From assembly GCA_002375695.1 (NCBI GenBank), contig DFMO01000008.1:381819-445818 (forward strand): 64,000 bases of DNA. The letters run 5' to 3'. The DNA comes from Flavobacteriaceae bacterium UBA3591. Lineage in GTDB: Bacteria > Bacteroidota > Bacteroidia > Flavobacteriales > Flavobacteriaceae. Under the pieces are notes generated by a model that was not told the DNA's origin, ran no database searches, and was given only the letters and a program-made list of their open reading frames with translations. A program made the position numbers and the translations under genes. Positions 35,024 to 43,427 of this stretch are shown piece by piece. How positions within the stretch are numbered: position 1 is the first letter of the stretch; every line of letters starts with the position of its first letter.

Positions 35024-37699
35024 ATGAAAACAAATTCAAAACAGCCACATAAAAAGAAGATTATACTGAAAGAAAATAAGAATATCCATACTATTTATTA
35101 TGCTATTCAAATTATAGTACTCTCCTTTTTTATTGGCTATTATCAGCCATTATATGCGCAGAATGATTCCGATGCAATACCCGATAAAAACTTAAAACCT
35201 TATCCTTATAATCTAGACAAAGTATGGAGCAACAACGTGACGATAAGGGCAATGTCACCCGATGGCAATTGGTTTGCCTTTACAGAATACTTTTCGGTAG
35301 GAGAAAATAGGATGCGATTGCGAAATGTGAATAAGGAATCAAACCAAATTTTACCGGTGGGGCATAAAAATATATTTTCCCAAAATAGTAAGTGGTTCGC
35401 AAGTTTATCTGCAGACAATAGTCTCCTATTAATAAATCTAGAAACTGGAAACAGAAAAGATTTTGAGTCTGTTCAGCAATTCAACTTTTCTTTTGATGGG
35501 CAACACCTTAGCCTACTGCAACAAAAAGACAATGGCACTTCAGTTTTAAAAATTATAGATTTAAAAACACAAAAAAATAGAACTATTAAAAATATTTCCT
35601 TGTTCACGTGGAATCCCAAAAATCATCTGATGCTTTTTGTCCAAGGTGATAAAAACAAAAATGTTTTCCTTTATGATGTTCAAAAGGATTCAAAATCAAA
35701 AATAGGTCCAAAAATTTCAGAGGAAGTCAACTGTATAAAGTGGAATGAAAACGGCTCTGCCGCCATCATCATGACCCGTAAAAACGAAAAGATACATTTA
35801 GGAGTGTATTATCTTCATAAAAGTTATATTCCTTTAAACCACTCTTTACTAAAACAACAGATACCCTCTTATGAACTTGCTAACAAGGAGCCTTTCCTTT
35901 CTGCGGATGGAAAAACAGTATTGTTTTTTAGAATACAAAAAGGGGTAGAGTTGCGTAAAGACGATAAAATTGAGGTCTGGAATACCTCAGATCCATTGCT
36001 ATACCCCGATTTGAAATTGCGTGAAGATTATATTTACCCCTATTTACTCACTGCCTGGTATCCAAAAAGCGAGACGATTAAAGAAATTGGAACCCCCTTA
36101 TTTCCTAACGTCGAAATGGATATTGAACATGATTTTGCCATCGTCTATAACGAGCTGCAATATGGGAGCCAAAATACAGAATTCCTTAAAGCCGATATTT
36201 ATTATAAAGAAATAGAGACAGGACGAATGCACTTAGTTGTAGCAGCACAACCTCTCACAAACCTAGTTTCCATCTCCCCATTTGGCGATTATATTGTTTA
36301 TTTTAAAAATGAAGATTGGTGGTCATACAATGTAAAAAACAACAAAGCTGTAAACATAACTAACAGACTTAAAACAAGTTTCCGCAACTTAAATAATGAA
36401 TATCCCAAAAACCGAATTGAAGTTTTCTCCAAACCAGGATTTCTTGAAAATAATCGTAAGATTATTGTAGCCGATGAATACGATTTGTGGGCAATAGATC
36501 CCAATGGCAAAAATGCTAAACGAATTACCAAAGGAAGAGAAAAAAATTGCCGCTACTTTTTTAAACAAAAAAATGATGTAGAAGATTACTACCAATTGAC
36601 AAGCGGAAGCTTTGCCGGCAACAAAATTAACCTAAGTAAACTCCCACTTTTGCAAACAATAAATTATAAAACCCATTCCATGGGAATTTCATTATTGCAC
36701 GCAGATCTATCAATTACAACTCTAACTCGCTTAAAAAAAAGTATTTTTCAAATATTTAAATCGCCCAATAACAATAGTATATTATATATTTCAGAATCCA
36801 CTACACTGCCAAAGGCGTTGTATCATTACAATATAAATGATAAAAAAGAAAAATTAATCTTTCAATCCAATGAAGAATTATTGAATTATGACCTCGGTAA
36901 AAAAACCTTTATTAACTATAAGGTAAAAGGTAAAGAATTAATGGGAATATTAATGTTTCCGGCCAACTATAACCCCAACAAAAAATACCCCCTAGTTGTT
37001 AATATATATGAAAAGATTTCAAAAAATGCGATGGAATTTTATCCGCCCACCGGATATAATTACCAGGGATTTAGCTTATTAAGCTATACAACTTCGGGAT
37101 ACTTCGTGCTGTTACCCGATATAACTTATGAAATTGGTAAACCAGGTCTCTCGGCTGTAGAGTCTGTAAATAAAGCAGTAGATAAAACGCTTGAAGTTGA
37201 AAGTATTGATGAAAAAAGAATGGGGCTTATAGGGCATTCCTTTGGTGGGTACGAAACAGCTTTTATCGCTACACAAACTAACCGTTTTGCAACCTATGTG
37301 GCAGGTGCGGCCGCTACCAATGTAGTCAGTCATTATCATGGAGTAAATTGGAACAATTCGGCTACCGATTTATGGCGCTATGAAGACCAGCAATGGCGCA
37401 TGGGTGATAGCTATTACGATAATAAACGAGCCTATTTGGAAAACTCACCTTTGGAATATGTTACAAATGTAACAAGCCCCATGCTATTATGGACTGGTGA
37501 TAAGGATTATCAGGTAGCGTGGACACAAAGTCTTGAAATGTTTATTGCCCTACGCAGATTAAAAAAAGAAGCATCCTTGATACTTGTAAAGGATGAGGCA
37601 CACTCCCCAGAGAATACTGAAAAACAATTGCTGCTGTCAACGCAGGTCAAGAAGTGGTTGGATAAATATTTAATGAAAAAAGAAAATGGGGAATCCTAA
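35024..37699 (+). CDS. S9-family (prolyl oligopeptidase-like) serine peptidase
   Basis: An 891-residue secreted peptidase: hydrophobic signal (IIVLSFFIGYYQPLYAQ), a beta-propeller-like region (80-620) and an alpha/beta-hydrolase domain. The triad is Ser739 in GHSFGGYE, Asp828 in GDKDYQVAW and His860 in DEAHSPE. With SusC/SusD it forms a peptide-uptake unit in which imported or surface-bound peptides are cut, probably in the periplasm. The 3' end of the gene is itself one arm of the terminator. Confidence 0.92.
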   Translation: MKTNSKQPHKKKIILKENKNIHTIYYAIQIIVLSFFIGYYQPLYAQNDSDAIPDKNLKPYPYNLDKVWSNNVTIRAMSPDGNWFAFTEYFSVGENRMRLRNVNKESNQILPVGHKNIFSQNSKWFASLSADNSLLLINLETGNRKDFESVQQFNFSFDGQHLSLLQQKDNGTSVLKIIDLKTQKNRTIKNISLFTWNPKNHLMLFVQGDKNKNVFLYDVQKDSKSKIGPKISEEVNCIKWNENGSAAIIMTRKNEKIHLGVYYLHKSYIPLNHSLLKQQIPSYELANKEPFLSADGKTVLFFRIQKGVELRKDDKIEVWNTSDPLLYPDLKLREDYIYPYLLTAWYPKSETIKEIGTPLFPNVEMDIEHDFAIVYNELQYGSQNTEFLKADIYYKEIETGRMHLVVAAQPLTNLVSISPFGDYIVYFKNEDWWSYNVKNNKAVNITNRLKTSFRNLNNEYPKNRIEVFSKPGFLENNRKIIVADEYDLWAIDPNGKNAKRITKGREKNCRYFFKQKNDVEDYYQLTSGSFAGNKINLSKLPLLQTINYKTHSMGISLLHADLSITTLTRLKKSIFQIFKSPNNNSILYISESTTLPKALYHYNINDKKEKLIFQSNEELLNYDLGKKTFINYKVKGKELMGILMFPANYNPNKKYPLVVNIYEKISKNAMEFYPPTGYNYQGFSLLSYTTSGYFVLLPDITYEIGKPGLSAVESVNKAVDKTLEVESIDEKRMGLIGHSFGGYETAFIATQTNRFATYVAGAAATNVVSHYHGVNWNNSATDLWRYEDQQWRMGDSYYDNKRAYLENSPLEYVTNVTSPMLLWTGDKDYQVAWTQSLEMFIALRRLKKEASLILVKDEAHSPENTEKQLLLSTQVKKWLDKYLMKKENGES

Positions 37700-37720
37700 G
37701 AAATCCCCATTTTCTAAATT
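37681..37720. terminator. Strong bidirectional terminator
   Basis: AGAAAATGGGGA (37681-37692) and TCCCCATTTTCT (37704-37715) form a perfect 12-bp stem, with A and T runs on the flanks. It serves both the SusC-SusD-S9 operon and the convergent DUF6520 gene, and overlaps the peptidase stop codon. Confidence 0.85.
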
Positions 37721-37721
37721 T

Positions 37722-37982
37722 TTATAGAGGTCTGTGGGTCATAGCATTAGCACAAGACTTTCCTAGGTCAAGACTATATACTTGATTTCCCGCCTCCTTG
37801 CAAGGTATAGTACCTTGGTTATTACAAACCTTAGTGGTTGTAACACAGTCATTGTTCCAAAAGATATATCCCTGCACGAGAGCATCATCTTTGGGAGCAT
37901 TGTTTTCAGTGGCAAAAGCAAAAACGATTGCCAGTAAAAATGCCAACAAGGGCATTCCGAACTTTAAAATTTTTGTTCTCAT
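37722..37982 (-). CDS. DUF6520-like secreted Cys-containing small protein
   Basis: 86 residues: signal peptide (MRTKILKFGMPLLAFLLAIVFAFA), then TENNAPKDDALVQGYIFW and a Cys-containing region (DCVTT, VCNN, IPCKE, SCANA) with four Cys. The layout matches DUF6520 and the similar NVEALA-type peptides of Bacteroidota, usually encoded next to MauE/DoxX proteins as here. Function is not established; a disulfide-bonded extracellular peptide or precursor is inferred. It is downstream of the MauE gene by 53 bp. Confidence 0.75.
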   Translation of the reverse strand: MRTKILKFGMPLLAFLLAIVFAFATENNAPKDDALVQGYIFWNNDCVTTTKVCNNQGTIPCKEAGNQVYSLDLGKSCANAMTHRPL

Positions 37983-38035
37983 ATTATAAAAGTTTTAATG
38001 AATTAGCGACCTACTATTTTTACAGGTGTTCGGTC

Positions 38036-39562
38036 TTAGTCCTGATACTGGCCAGTATGTGTTGTGTTAGAGCCGGGGAAAAAGTGCTCCGGCTTTAACT
38101 TATAAATGAATAGCTTTTCTTTTACAAGGGCTATCAAAATATTCTTGTAAACTTGAAAATCATAGAGCTTGCCCCCGGGTTGATGATATACGTAAAAACT
38201 AAAGACATAGCTTTTATCACTAATATTGTACACATCAATAATAGAAGCAGATTTTAACGGACCCTCATCTTCAAACCGTCCCAATCGATCGCTATTTATA
38301 AATAAATAGTTAGCAGTTGTAGCACTTAATCTATTTACAACTGTCGATTTACCACCTAGGGTATACATATCATTTTGCTCTGAATAAGTAACGTCAAGTC
38401 GAGGGGTTTTAATGGTATCAATCGTAGAACCTGTATATATCAACTGTAGCTTTCTGTCAATGACCTCAAATTTATTTTTGTAGTAATAGATATATAGAAA
38501 ACAACTAAGCTTTTCATTCCAAACCAAAACCCCGTCGTCAGCAAATGGTTCTGGGGCAACTTCTCTTATTGTAGCAGTGGTAAAAATAGAATGATCCTCT
38601 CCACTTATGTTTTTATATAAACCTATAATCTTCTTTTTAGTCCTAGAATCAACAGTTATAATGCCAATGTTATTAGGCTTAGTTACTACATATTGTGTAA
38701 AATAAACCGAGTCAATAGGTAACTGATAAGCTAATCTTTCTTTGATATTTCCTTGAAATAGAGCAGGTACAGTTCCATCTGCAACTGTGAATTTAGGTGG
38801 TTTAACTTCAATCTTTATTTTTCGATAAGGATAAGTCATGTTATCTAATTCAACTCGAATAATCTTCTGTTCTTTTGTGATTATATTGTTAGTAGTTAAA
38901 TAAAGTGGAGCTTGATAATTTCCTAAATATACAAGTGAATCTGAATATCCAGCTATATAGTATGAATCATAATCCAATTGAAATTCTCTTATTTTTTCAA
39001 TAGGATGTGGCAAATAACGCCTCTGAAAAGCATTATTTCTATGCATCTTCCTTTCCGAAAAAACAAATAATAGAACTATGATACCTATTCCAATAATGGT
39101 AAGTATTATCAATAATAGAGTTGTTTTTTTTAGTTCTTTCCGCGAGCCTAATAAGAGTACTACCCCAGCTACAAGAATTAATAAAATATTAAAAATTAAA
39201 TGCTGAGTCCAGCTCATTGTCTCCAAAATACCTCCACAGGAGCAAGGTATATAGTCAGAGAAATTAAGAATAATAAAAATATAAGCCGTAAACATAACCA
39301 TTATGGTAAAGGTTGCGTAAAAGGCTATTTTTTTTAATTTAGGAATTAGTAACAATACAGCAATAACTAATTCTATTCCAGGTACCAACCAAGCTATAAT
39401 ACCTGCATATGCACTAATTAGGGGAGACTGCGCAAGTTGAAAACTAAAAGTTTCAAAGTCTAAGAGCTTACTAATAGCCGCATATACAAAAACCATTATA
39501 AACACATAAGTTGCAAGCCTAGTTATAGAATCACGGAACGATCTTTTTTCAAAAAACGACAT
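38036..39562 (-). CDS. MauE/DoxX-type membrane protein with propeller-like domain
   Basis: 508 residues. The first 165 hold four to five helices of the MauE/DoxX fold with the motif YIPCSCGGILETMSW, whose CSCGG cysteines suggest thiol redox chemistry. After a further helix, about 330 extracytoplasmic residues show beta-strand repeats (SIIDVYNISDKSYVFSFYVY, ILIALVKEKLFIYKLK) like the 6-bladed-propeller proteins of Bacteroidota. Partnered with the DUF6520 peptide, it may form or reshuffle its disulfides; this is inference. Confidence 0.82.
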   Translation of the reverse strand: MSFFEKRSFRDSITRLATYVFIMVFVYAAISKLLDFETFSFQLAQSPLISAYAGIIAWLVPGIELVIAVLLLIPKLKKIAFYATFTIMVMFTAYIFIILNFSDYIPCSCGGILETMSWTQHLIFNILLILVAGVVLLLGSRKELKKTTLLLIILTIIGIGIIVLLFVFSERKMHRNNAFQRRYLPHPIEKIREFQLDYDSYYIAGYSDSLVYLGNYQAPLYLTTNNIITKEQKIIRVELDNMTYPYRKIKIEVKPPKFTVADGTVPALFQGNIKERLAYQLPIDSVYFTQYVVTKPNNIGIITVDSRTKKKIIGLYKNISGEDHSIFTTATIREVAPEPFADDGVLVWNEKLSCFLYIYYYKNKFEVIDRKLQLIYTGSTIDTIKTPRLDVTYSEQNDMYTLGGKSTVVNRLSATTANYLFINSDRLGRFEDEGPLKSASIIDVYNISDKSYVFSFYVYHQPGGKLYDFQVYKNILIALVKEKLFIYKLKPEHFFPGSNTTHTGQYQD

Positions 39563-40506
39563 ATAAAAGGTTTTTAGACAGTCTAATTTCCAGTATTATA
39601 AAATTAGGCTCAACTAAAACAAAAATCCAACCGCTTATCAGTTTAAATAAATCGTTTTGCGGTAAAAAAACACACACTTTCCTTTTTACCCTTCACAACC
39701 AATTAACAAATCCCAAATTCACAAAACTGTCCCCCTGAGCGCAGTCGAAGGGTCATTTTTACAATTCATAATTCAGAATTTTAAACTCATAACTCATAAC
39801 TCATAACTAAATACTAACCCTGTCCCCCTGAGCGCAGTCGAAGGGTCACTTCTGACGAATGACAATAAAACTTAAGACGAAAAAATTTTAATATTAAATA
39901 ATAGCAATCCAAAAAGCATTTCCCTCTTTTAAGGTCGGGGCCAAGAGGTGCTTTTATATCTTCAAACTCACCAATTCACCAATTCACCAATTCACGAATC
40001 AACGAATTAACCAATTAACAAATCAACAATTCACAAATTAACGAATCCCGTTCCCTAGGCTGAATCGAGATGACAAAACACCAATTTCTTTGTGCCCTTA
40101 GTGTCACCTTTGTGTTCTTTGTGGTTAAATATTATAAGGTTTTTTAATTTCTAGATTGAAGCAAATAAAATCCCCAAATCCCCAATTATCCAATTAACCA
40201 ATTAACGAATTAACGCATTAACGAATCCCGAATTAACCAACTCACAAATTAACAAATCCCCAATTCACCAATTACAAATTAACAAACCCATCGTCCACAC
40301 CCGGGCCCCTCGATACAGCCTCCTATCGTCGGCCACTCGGGGACCTCAAACCTGGCTTTAAAAATGCACTCCCCAAGGTGACCGAGTGAATTTAGTAAGC
40401 GGAGCGCAACTAAATTTGTCTGTGCAACCTTTTCACACACATATCGCAGTACTCTCTGCATGGTCAATTTTACATCTGCGCAGTAATAAGGTCATAACTT
40501 CGTTCC
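39563..40506. repeat. Repeat block with S, H and C elements (orientation B)
   Basis: Contains S repeats (39731-39754, 39833-39857), an actcata 7-mer array (39785-39810), a diverged H hairpin (39912-39955), aattcacc arrays (39965-40050, 40185-40285) and one C element (40288-40430). A short stretch 40085-40130 resembles the tgtgttctttgtgg repeat also seen near 62755. No gene is seen. Confidence 0.8.
40288..40430 (+). repeat. C element, orientation B
   Basis: The outer arm GGGCCCCTCGATAC and the arm CACTCGGGGACC/GGTGACCGAGTG are intact; the inner hairpin is AATTTAGT...ACTAAATT. The right outer arm is damaged (TGTCTGTGCAACC instead of GTATCGAGGCC), so this copy is probably decayed. Confidence 0.75.
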
Positions 40507-41187
40507 TTAAACAAAACCTTTTTCCCTTGCTTCACGAATCAATTCACTATCAGTTAAATCCGAAACCCCAAAAAATTCCTTTAATCGCATCCGTCTCTTA
40601 TATATTACCGAAGCGGAGAGAAATACTTTTTTAGGAAGAACATTTATTGGTGTATTAATAGAAAGTTCATATAGTATTTCATAATCCAAACTATCCATTA
40701 CTTCATTAGCGTTCAAAAACTTTCGAAACAGTTGAAGTACAGATTTACTATAAAATATTTCTCCTTTGCGCAGGTCTCTAAAAGCGCTATTAACTGTTTG
40801 TTGAGTACAATCCTTAATATCGATGATACAAGTGGGCTTTAACTTTTGATTCAATTTTTTCAAAGTATAAATAGTTGTATTTTGAATACTAACCATAATT
40901 CTAATTGTGGGGTATTTCTTTGAAACATTAGACAAACAATTTATCATAAAACCTTGTTCTGTCTGATTATTAAACCGAAAATTGAGGTTAACGCAGATAA
41001 AATTAAACCTATGTTTCTCAATCAGCTCTAAAAGATCTTTATTTTTATTATCAATTTCAGAAAGCCAAGTTACTTTAATTAATGAATCCACATTATTTTG
41101 AGCAATCTCTTCTAAACTCTTACTATAAACATCTATCAAAACAGGGAGATGTTCCAAAATAAGATATTTCCAAACTTTTGTTCCCAT
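40507..41187 (-). CDS. Degenerate response-regulator-like protein
   Basis: 226 residues. The N-terminal half has receiver-like layout (VWKYLILEHLPVLIDVYSKSLEEI, then FNFICVNLNF) but the first acidic pair and the phospho-acceptor Asp are not in place (Asn where Asp is expected), so it probably is not phosphorylated. The C-terminal half (LDYEILYELSINTPINVLPKKVFLSASVIYKRRMRLKEFFGV) looks like a helix-turn-helix output domain. It is downstream of two other regulatory genes on the same strand. Confidence 0.6.
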   Translation of the reverse strand: MGTKVWKYLILEHLPVLIDVYSKSLEEIAQNNVDSLIKVTWLSEIDNKNKDLLELIEKHRFNFICVNLNFRFNNQTEQGFMINCLSNVSKKYPTIRIMVSIQNTTIYTLKKLNQKLKPTCIIDIKDCTQQTVNSAFRDLRKGEIFYSKSVLQLFRKFLNANEVMDSLDYEILYELSINTPINVLPKKVFLSASVIYKRRMRLKEFFGVSDLTDSELIREAREKGFV

Positions 41188-41535
41188 AAATTCATAACTA
41201 AACTACTGTTTGAATGTGTCTAGAAGCAACACAGTAAACAATAATCACTAAAATATGTTGTTGTTAAACTAATATTGTAATTAAAACCCTATAATTTAAT
41301 CCTTTCGATTGTGGCCTAACTATACTTAATCATTTTAAATCCCTGTGGTATCATTCTCTTAAATTTTAGCCGTCTTCTCTTTTTTGATGTTGTATTTAAA
41401 GGATTATTTTTAAAATTTAATATTGGTAAGCTTAGTGGAGACCAGTTATTATATCGAGTAGAGTAAGAGTTGTGCTTTAATCCTTTTTTAAGTCTGCGAA
41501 TTCTAGTCCTATTCAGGCAGTTAAACCTAGTGTAT
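41188..41535. other. AT-rich gap between regulatory genes
   Basis: No ORF, strong hairpin or repeat of the H/C/S families was seen. It presumably holds the promoter of the gene ending at 40507. Confidence 0.5.
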
Positions 41536-42474
41536 TTAAGCCTTCCTTATTTTACTAGGAGCTATCTCGAAATACTTACTGAAATCCTTACTAAAATGTG
41601 TCTGACTTTTATAACCACATAATTTTGCGATTTCTCGCATAGTTAAATTAGTATTTTCTATTAATAGCCGCGCCTTCTTCATGCGTTCTTGTTTAAAAAA
41701 CCGAAATACCGTTGTTCCGTATAGTTTTTTAAACCCATACTTAAGTTTAAATTCATTAATCGCATATGCGTGCGCCAAATCTGTTAAATGGGGTAGAGGA
41801 GTCTCTAGATTTTTTAAAATATAATTATATATATTCTGCAACGCACTCCTGTCCTTTGGTCGTAACAAGACATTCGGTAGCTGTTTTTTGTTCAGTGGCC
41901 TATTGGCTCTTGCTTCCTGCTTTTTCTTTTCTTCAAGCATCCTACTTTTATAAATAGGCTGATAACAATCTATCATAATATATTGCGCTTCCGCTATTTT
42001 GTCATAGATAGCAACCACTCCACAAGTATAAGTCCGCTCTATCTTATTTTTGGAACTCAATATCATTTCATGCTGTTTATTGTATTTCTCCGTAAAAAGA
42101 ATCTTACTCCCAATTCCTCGCCATAATTCTATATAGTTTTTTGCCAGTAGTGTTGAAAAAGAGGTGTTAATTAATTCATCCGCTTCATACCCTAAAACCA
42201 TGTTTATATTCGATGTTACAAATAAAATCTTATAGTTATTATCAAGAATAAATACCATATGTATTAGTTCTGTCTGCGAACTTCTTCTACGCATATCACT
42301 ATAAAAATTTAAAGTCTCCTTCATTTCTTCCCCCATCATATTGAGCATAACACTTATGGTCTCAATTTCATCGTCTTCTGTTGTACGTGCAACCCTTAAA
42401 TTAAAATCCCCATGAGCCATAGCCTGTATAACTTTTTGAATGTCCTTCAGTCTATCAATATCAATGCTCCTCAT
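41536..42474 (-). CDS. HAMP-like/PAS/AraC transcriptional regulator
   Basis: 312 residues. A HAMP-like helical segment (DIQKVIQAMAHGDFNLRVARTTEDDEIETI) without membrane helices is followed by a PAS fold (IHMVFILDNNYKILFVTSNINMVLGYEADEL) and a C-terminal AraC domain (YAINEFKLKYGFKKLYGTTVFRFFKQERMKKARLLI, MREIAKLCGYKSQTHFSKDFSKYF). It would be a cytoplasmic one-component sensor. It follows the DUF7793-like gene by 16 bp, so the two form an operon. Confidence 0.88.
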   Translation of the reverse strand: MRSIDIDRLKDIQKVIQAMAHGDFNLRVARTTEDDEIETISVMLNMMGEEMKETLNFYSDMRRRSSQTELIHMVFILDNNYKILFVTSNINMVLGYEADELINTSFSTLLAKNYIELWRGIGSKILFTEKYNKQHEMILSSKNKIERTYTCGVVAIYDKIAEAQYIMIDCYQPIYKSRMLEEKKKQEARANRPLNKKQLPNVLLRPKDRSALQNIYNYILKNLETPLPHLTDLAHAYAINEFKLKYGFKKLYGTTVFRFFKQERMKKARLLIENTNLTMREIAKLCGYKSQTHFSKDFSKYFEIAPSKIRKA

Positions 42475-42490
42475 TGTACTTAAAAATTTA

Positions 42491-42865
42491 TCAGTTGATT
42501 CTTAAAAATGTAATTGCGTCATCTCGGTTGGTAAAGATGGCAGTAGGTACTATAGGGACGTTGCGGAATAAATAGTATTTTAACATCACTGTAGCGAATT
42601 TTCTGTCGTCAAAAATTGCAATTTTCTGGGTTAATATTGAACCTTCTAATGCTAGATAATCGCGTGCAATCTTACTGCTGTCCATTATTCCACGAGTATC
42701 ACAAAATATTACCTGCTTCCTACCTTGTTGAAAACGCAACCTACTTGAAACTATGTTTTTGGCAATATCAATATCTAGATATTCTATAGGTTTATATATT
42801 ATATATAAGATATCCCCATCTGTCCAAAATTTACAGAACTCTGTTTCGAGTACCCTTTCCATCAA
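42491..42865 (-). CDS. DUF7793 / STAS-SEC14-like protein
   Basis: 124 residues with the pattern FWTDGDILYIIYKPIEYLDIDIAKNIVSSRLRF ... FCDTRGIMDSSKIARDYLALEGS ... IFTNRDDAITFL, typical of the DUF7793 family, which has a STAS/SpoIIAA-like fold. Such proteins often sit beside PAS-containing regulators and may modulate them by binding. The operon with the PAS-AraC gene supports that here. Confidence 0.75.
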   Translation of the reverse strand: MMERVLETEFCKFWTDGDILYIIYKPIEYLDIDIAKNIVSSRLRFQQGRKQVIFCDTRGIMDSSKIARDYLALEGSILTQKIAIFDDRKFATVMLKYYLFRNVPIVPTAIFTNRDDAITFLRIN

Positions 42866-43427
42866 CTCAATTTTTTCCTAGTAATCCTGCCAATTTATAA
42901 AATAATTTTACAAGTTTAAAATTCAATTGTAATATAAGGGACAGAAAATCAGTTAAATAGGTCAAAAGTTTACCCTAAGGGATTTTTTTTGTTACCTAAG
43001 GGATTATTTAACACCCAAAACTCTCAATATTTTGGTTTCATACATTTTTTTTGCAAACTTTATTCCTGTAACTATCACATAATCATATAAATAACCAAAT
43101 AACCAAATAACCAAATAACCAAATAACCAAATAACCAAATAACGAAATAGCCAATTCACCAATTCACCAATCCACCAATCCACCAATCCACCAATCCACC
43201 AATTCACCAATTCACCAATCCACCAATCCACCAATCCCCAATTAACAAATCAACAAATTAACAAATCAACCAATTAACCATTCAACGATTTCACCAATCA
43301 ACCAATTAACCAATCAACCAATCAACCAACCAACCAATTCACCAATCTACCAATTAATCAATCAACCAATTAATCAATCACAAATTAACAAATCAACCAA
43401 TTAACTAATTAACCAATTAATAAAATC
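42866..43427. repeat. Long A/C tandem array abutting the AONS-GNAT fusion gene
   Basis: After about 200 bp of AT-rich DNA, 43085-43420 is an almost uninterrupted array of 8-mers that drifts along its length: ataaccaa, then aattcacc, aatccacc, aattaacc and aatcaacc. It ends 7 bp before the ATG at 43428. This is the longest pure array in the window. Translations of it give artefactual Trp-rich frames. Confidence 0.9.

Noticed and set aside
43004..43234. A minus-strand frame full of Trp/Gly (WWIGELVNWW)
   Set aside because: It is the translation of the 8-mer tandem array; period and composition explain it entirely.
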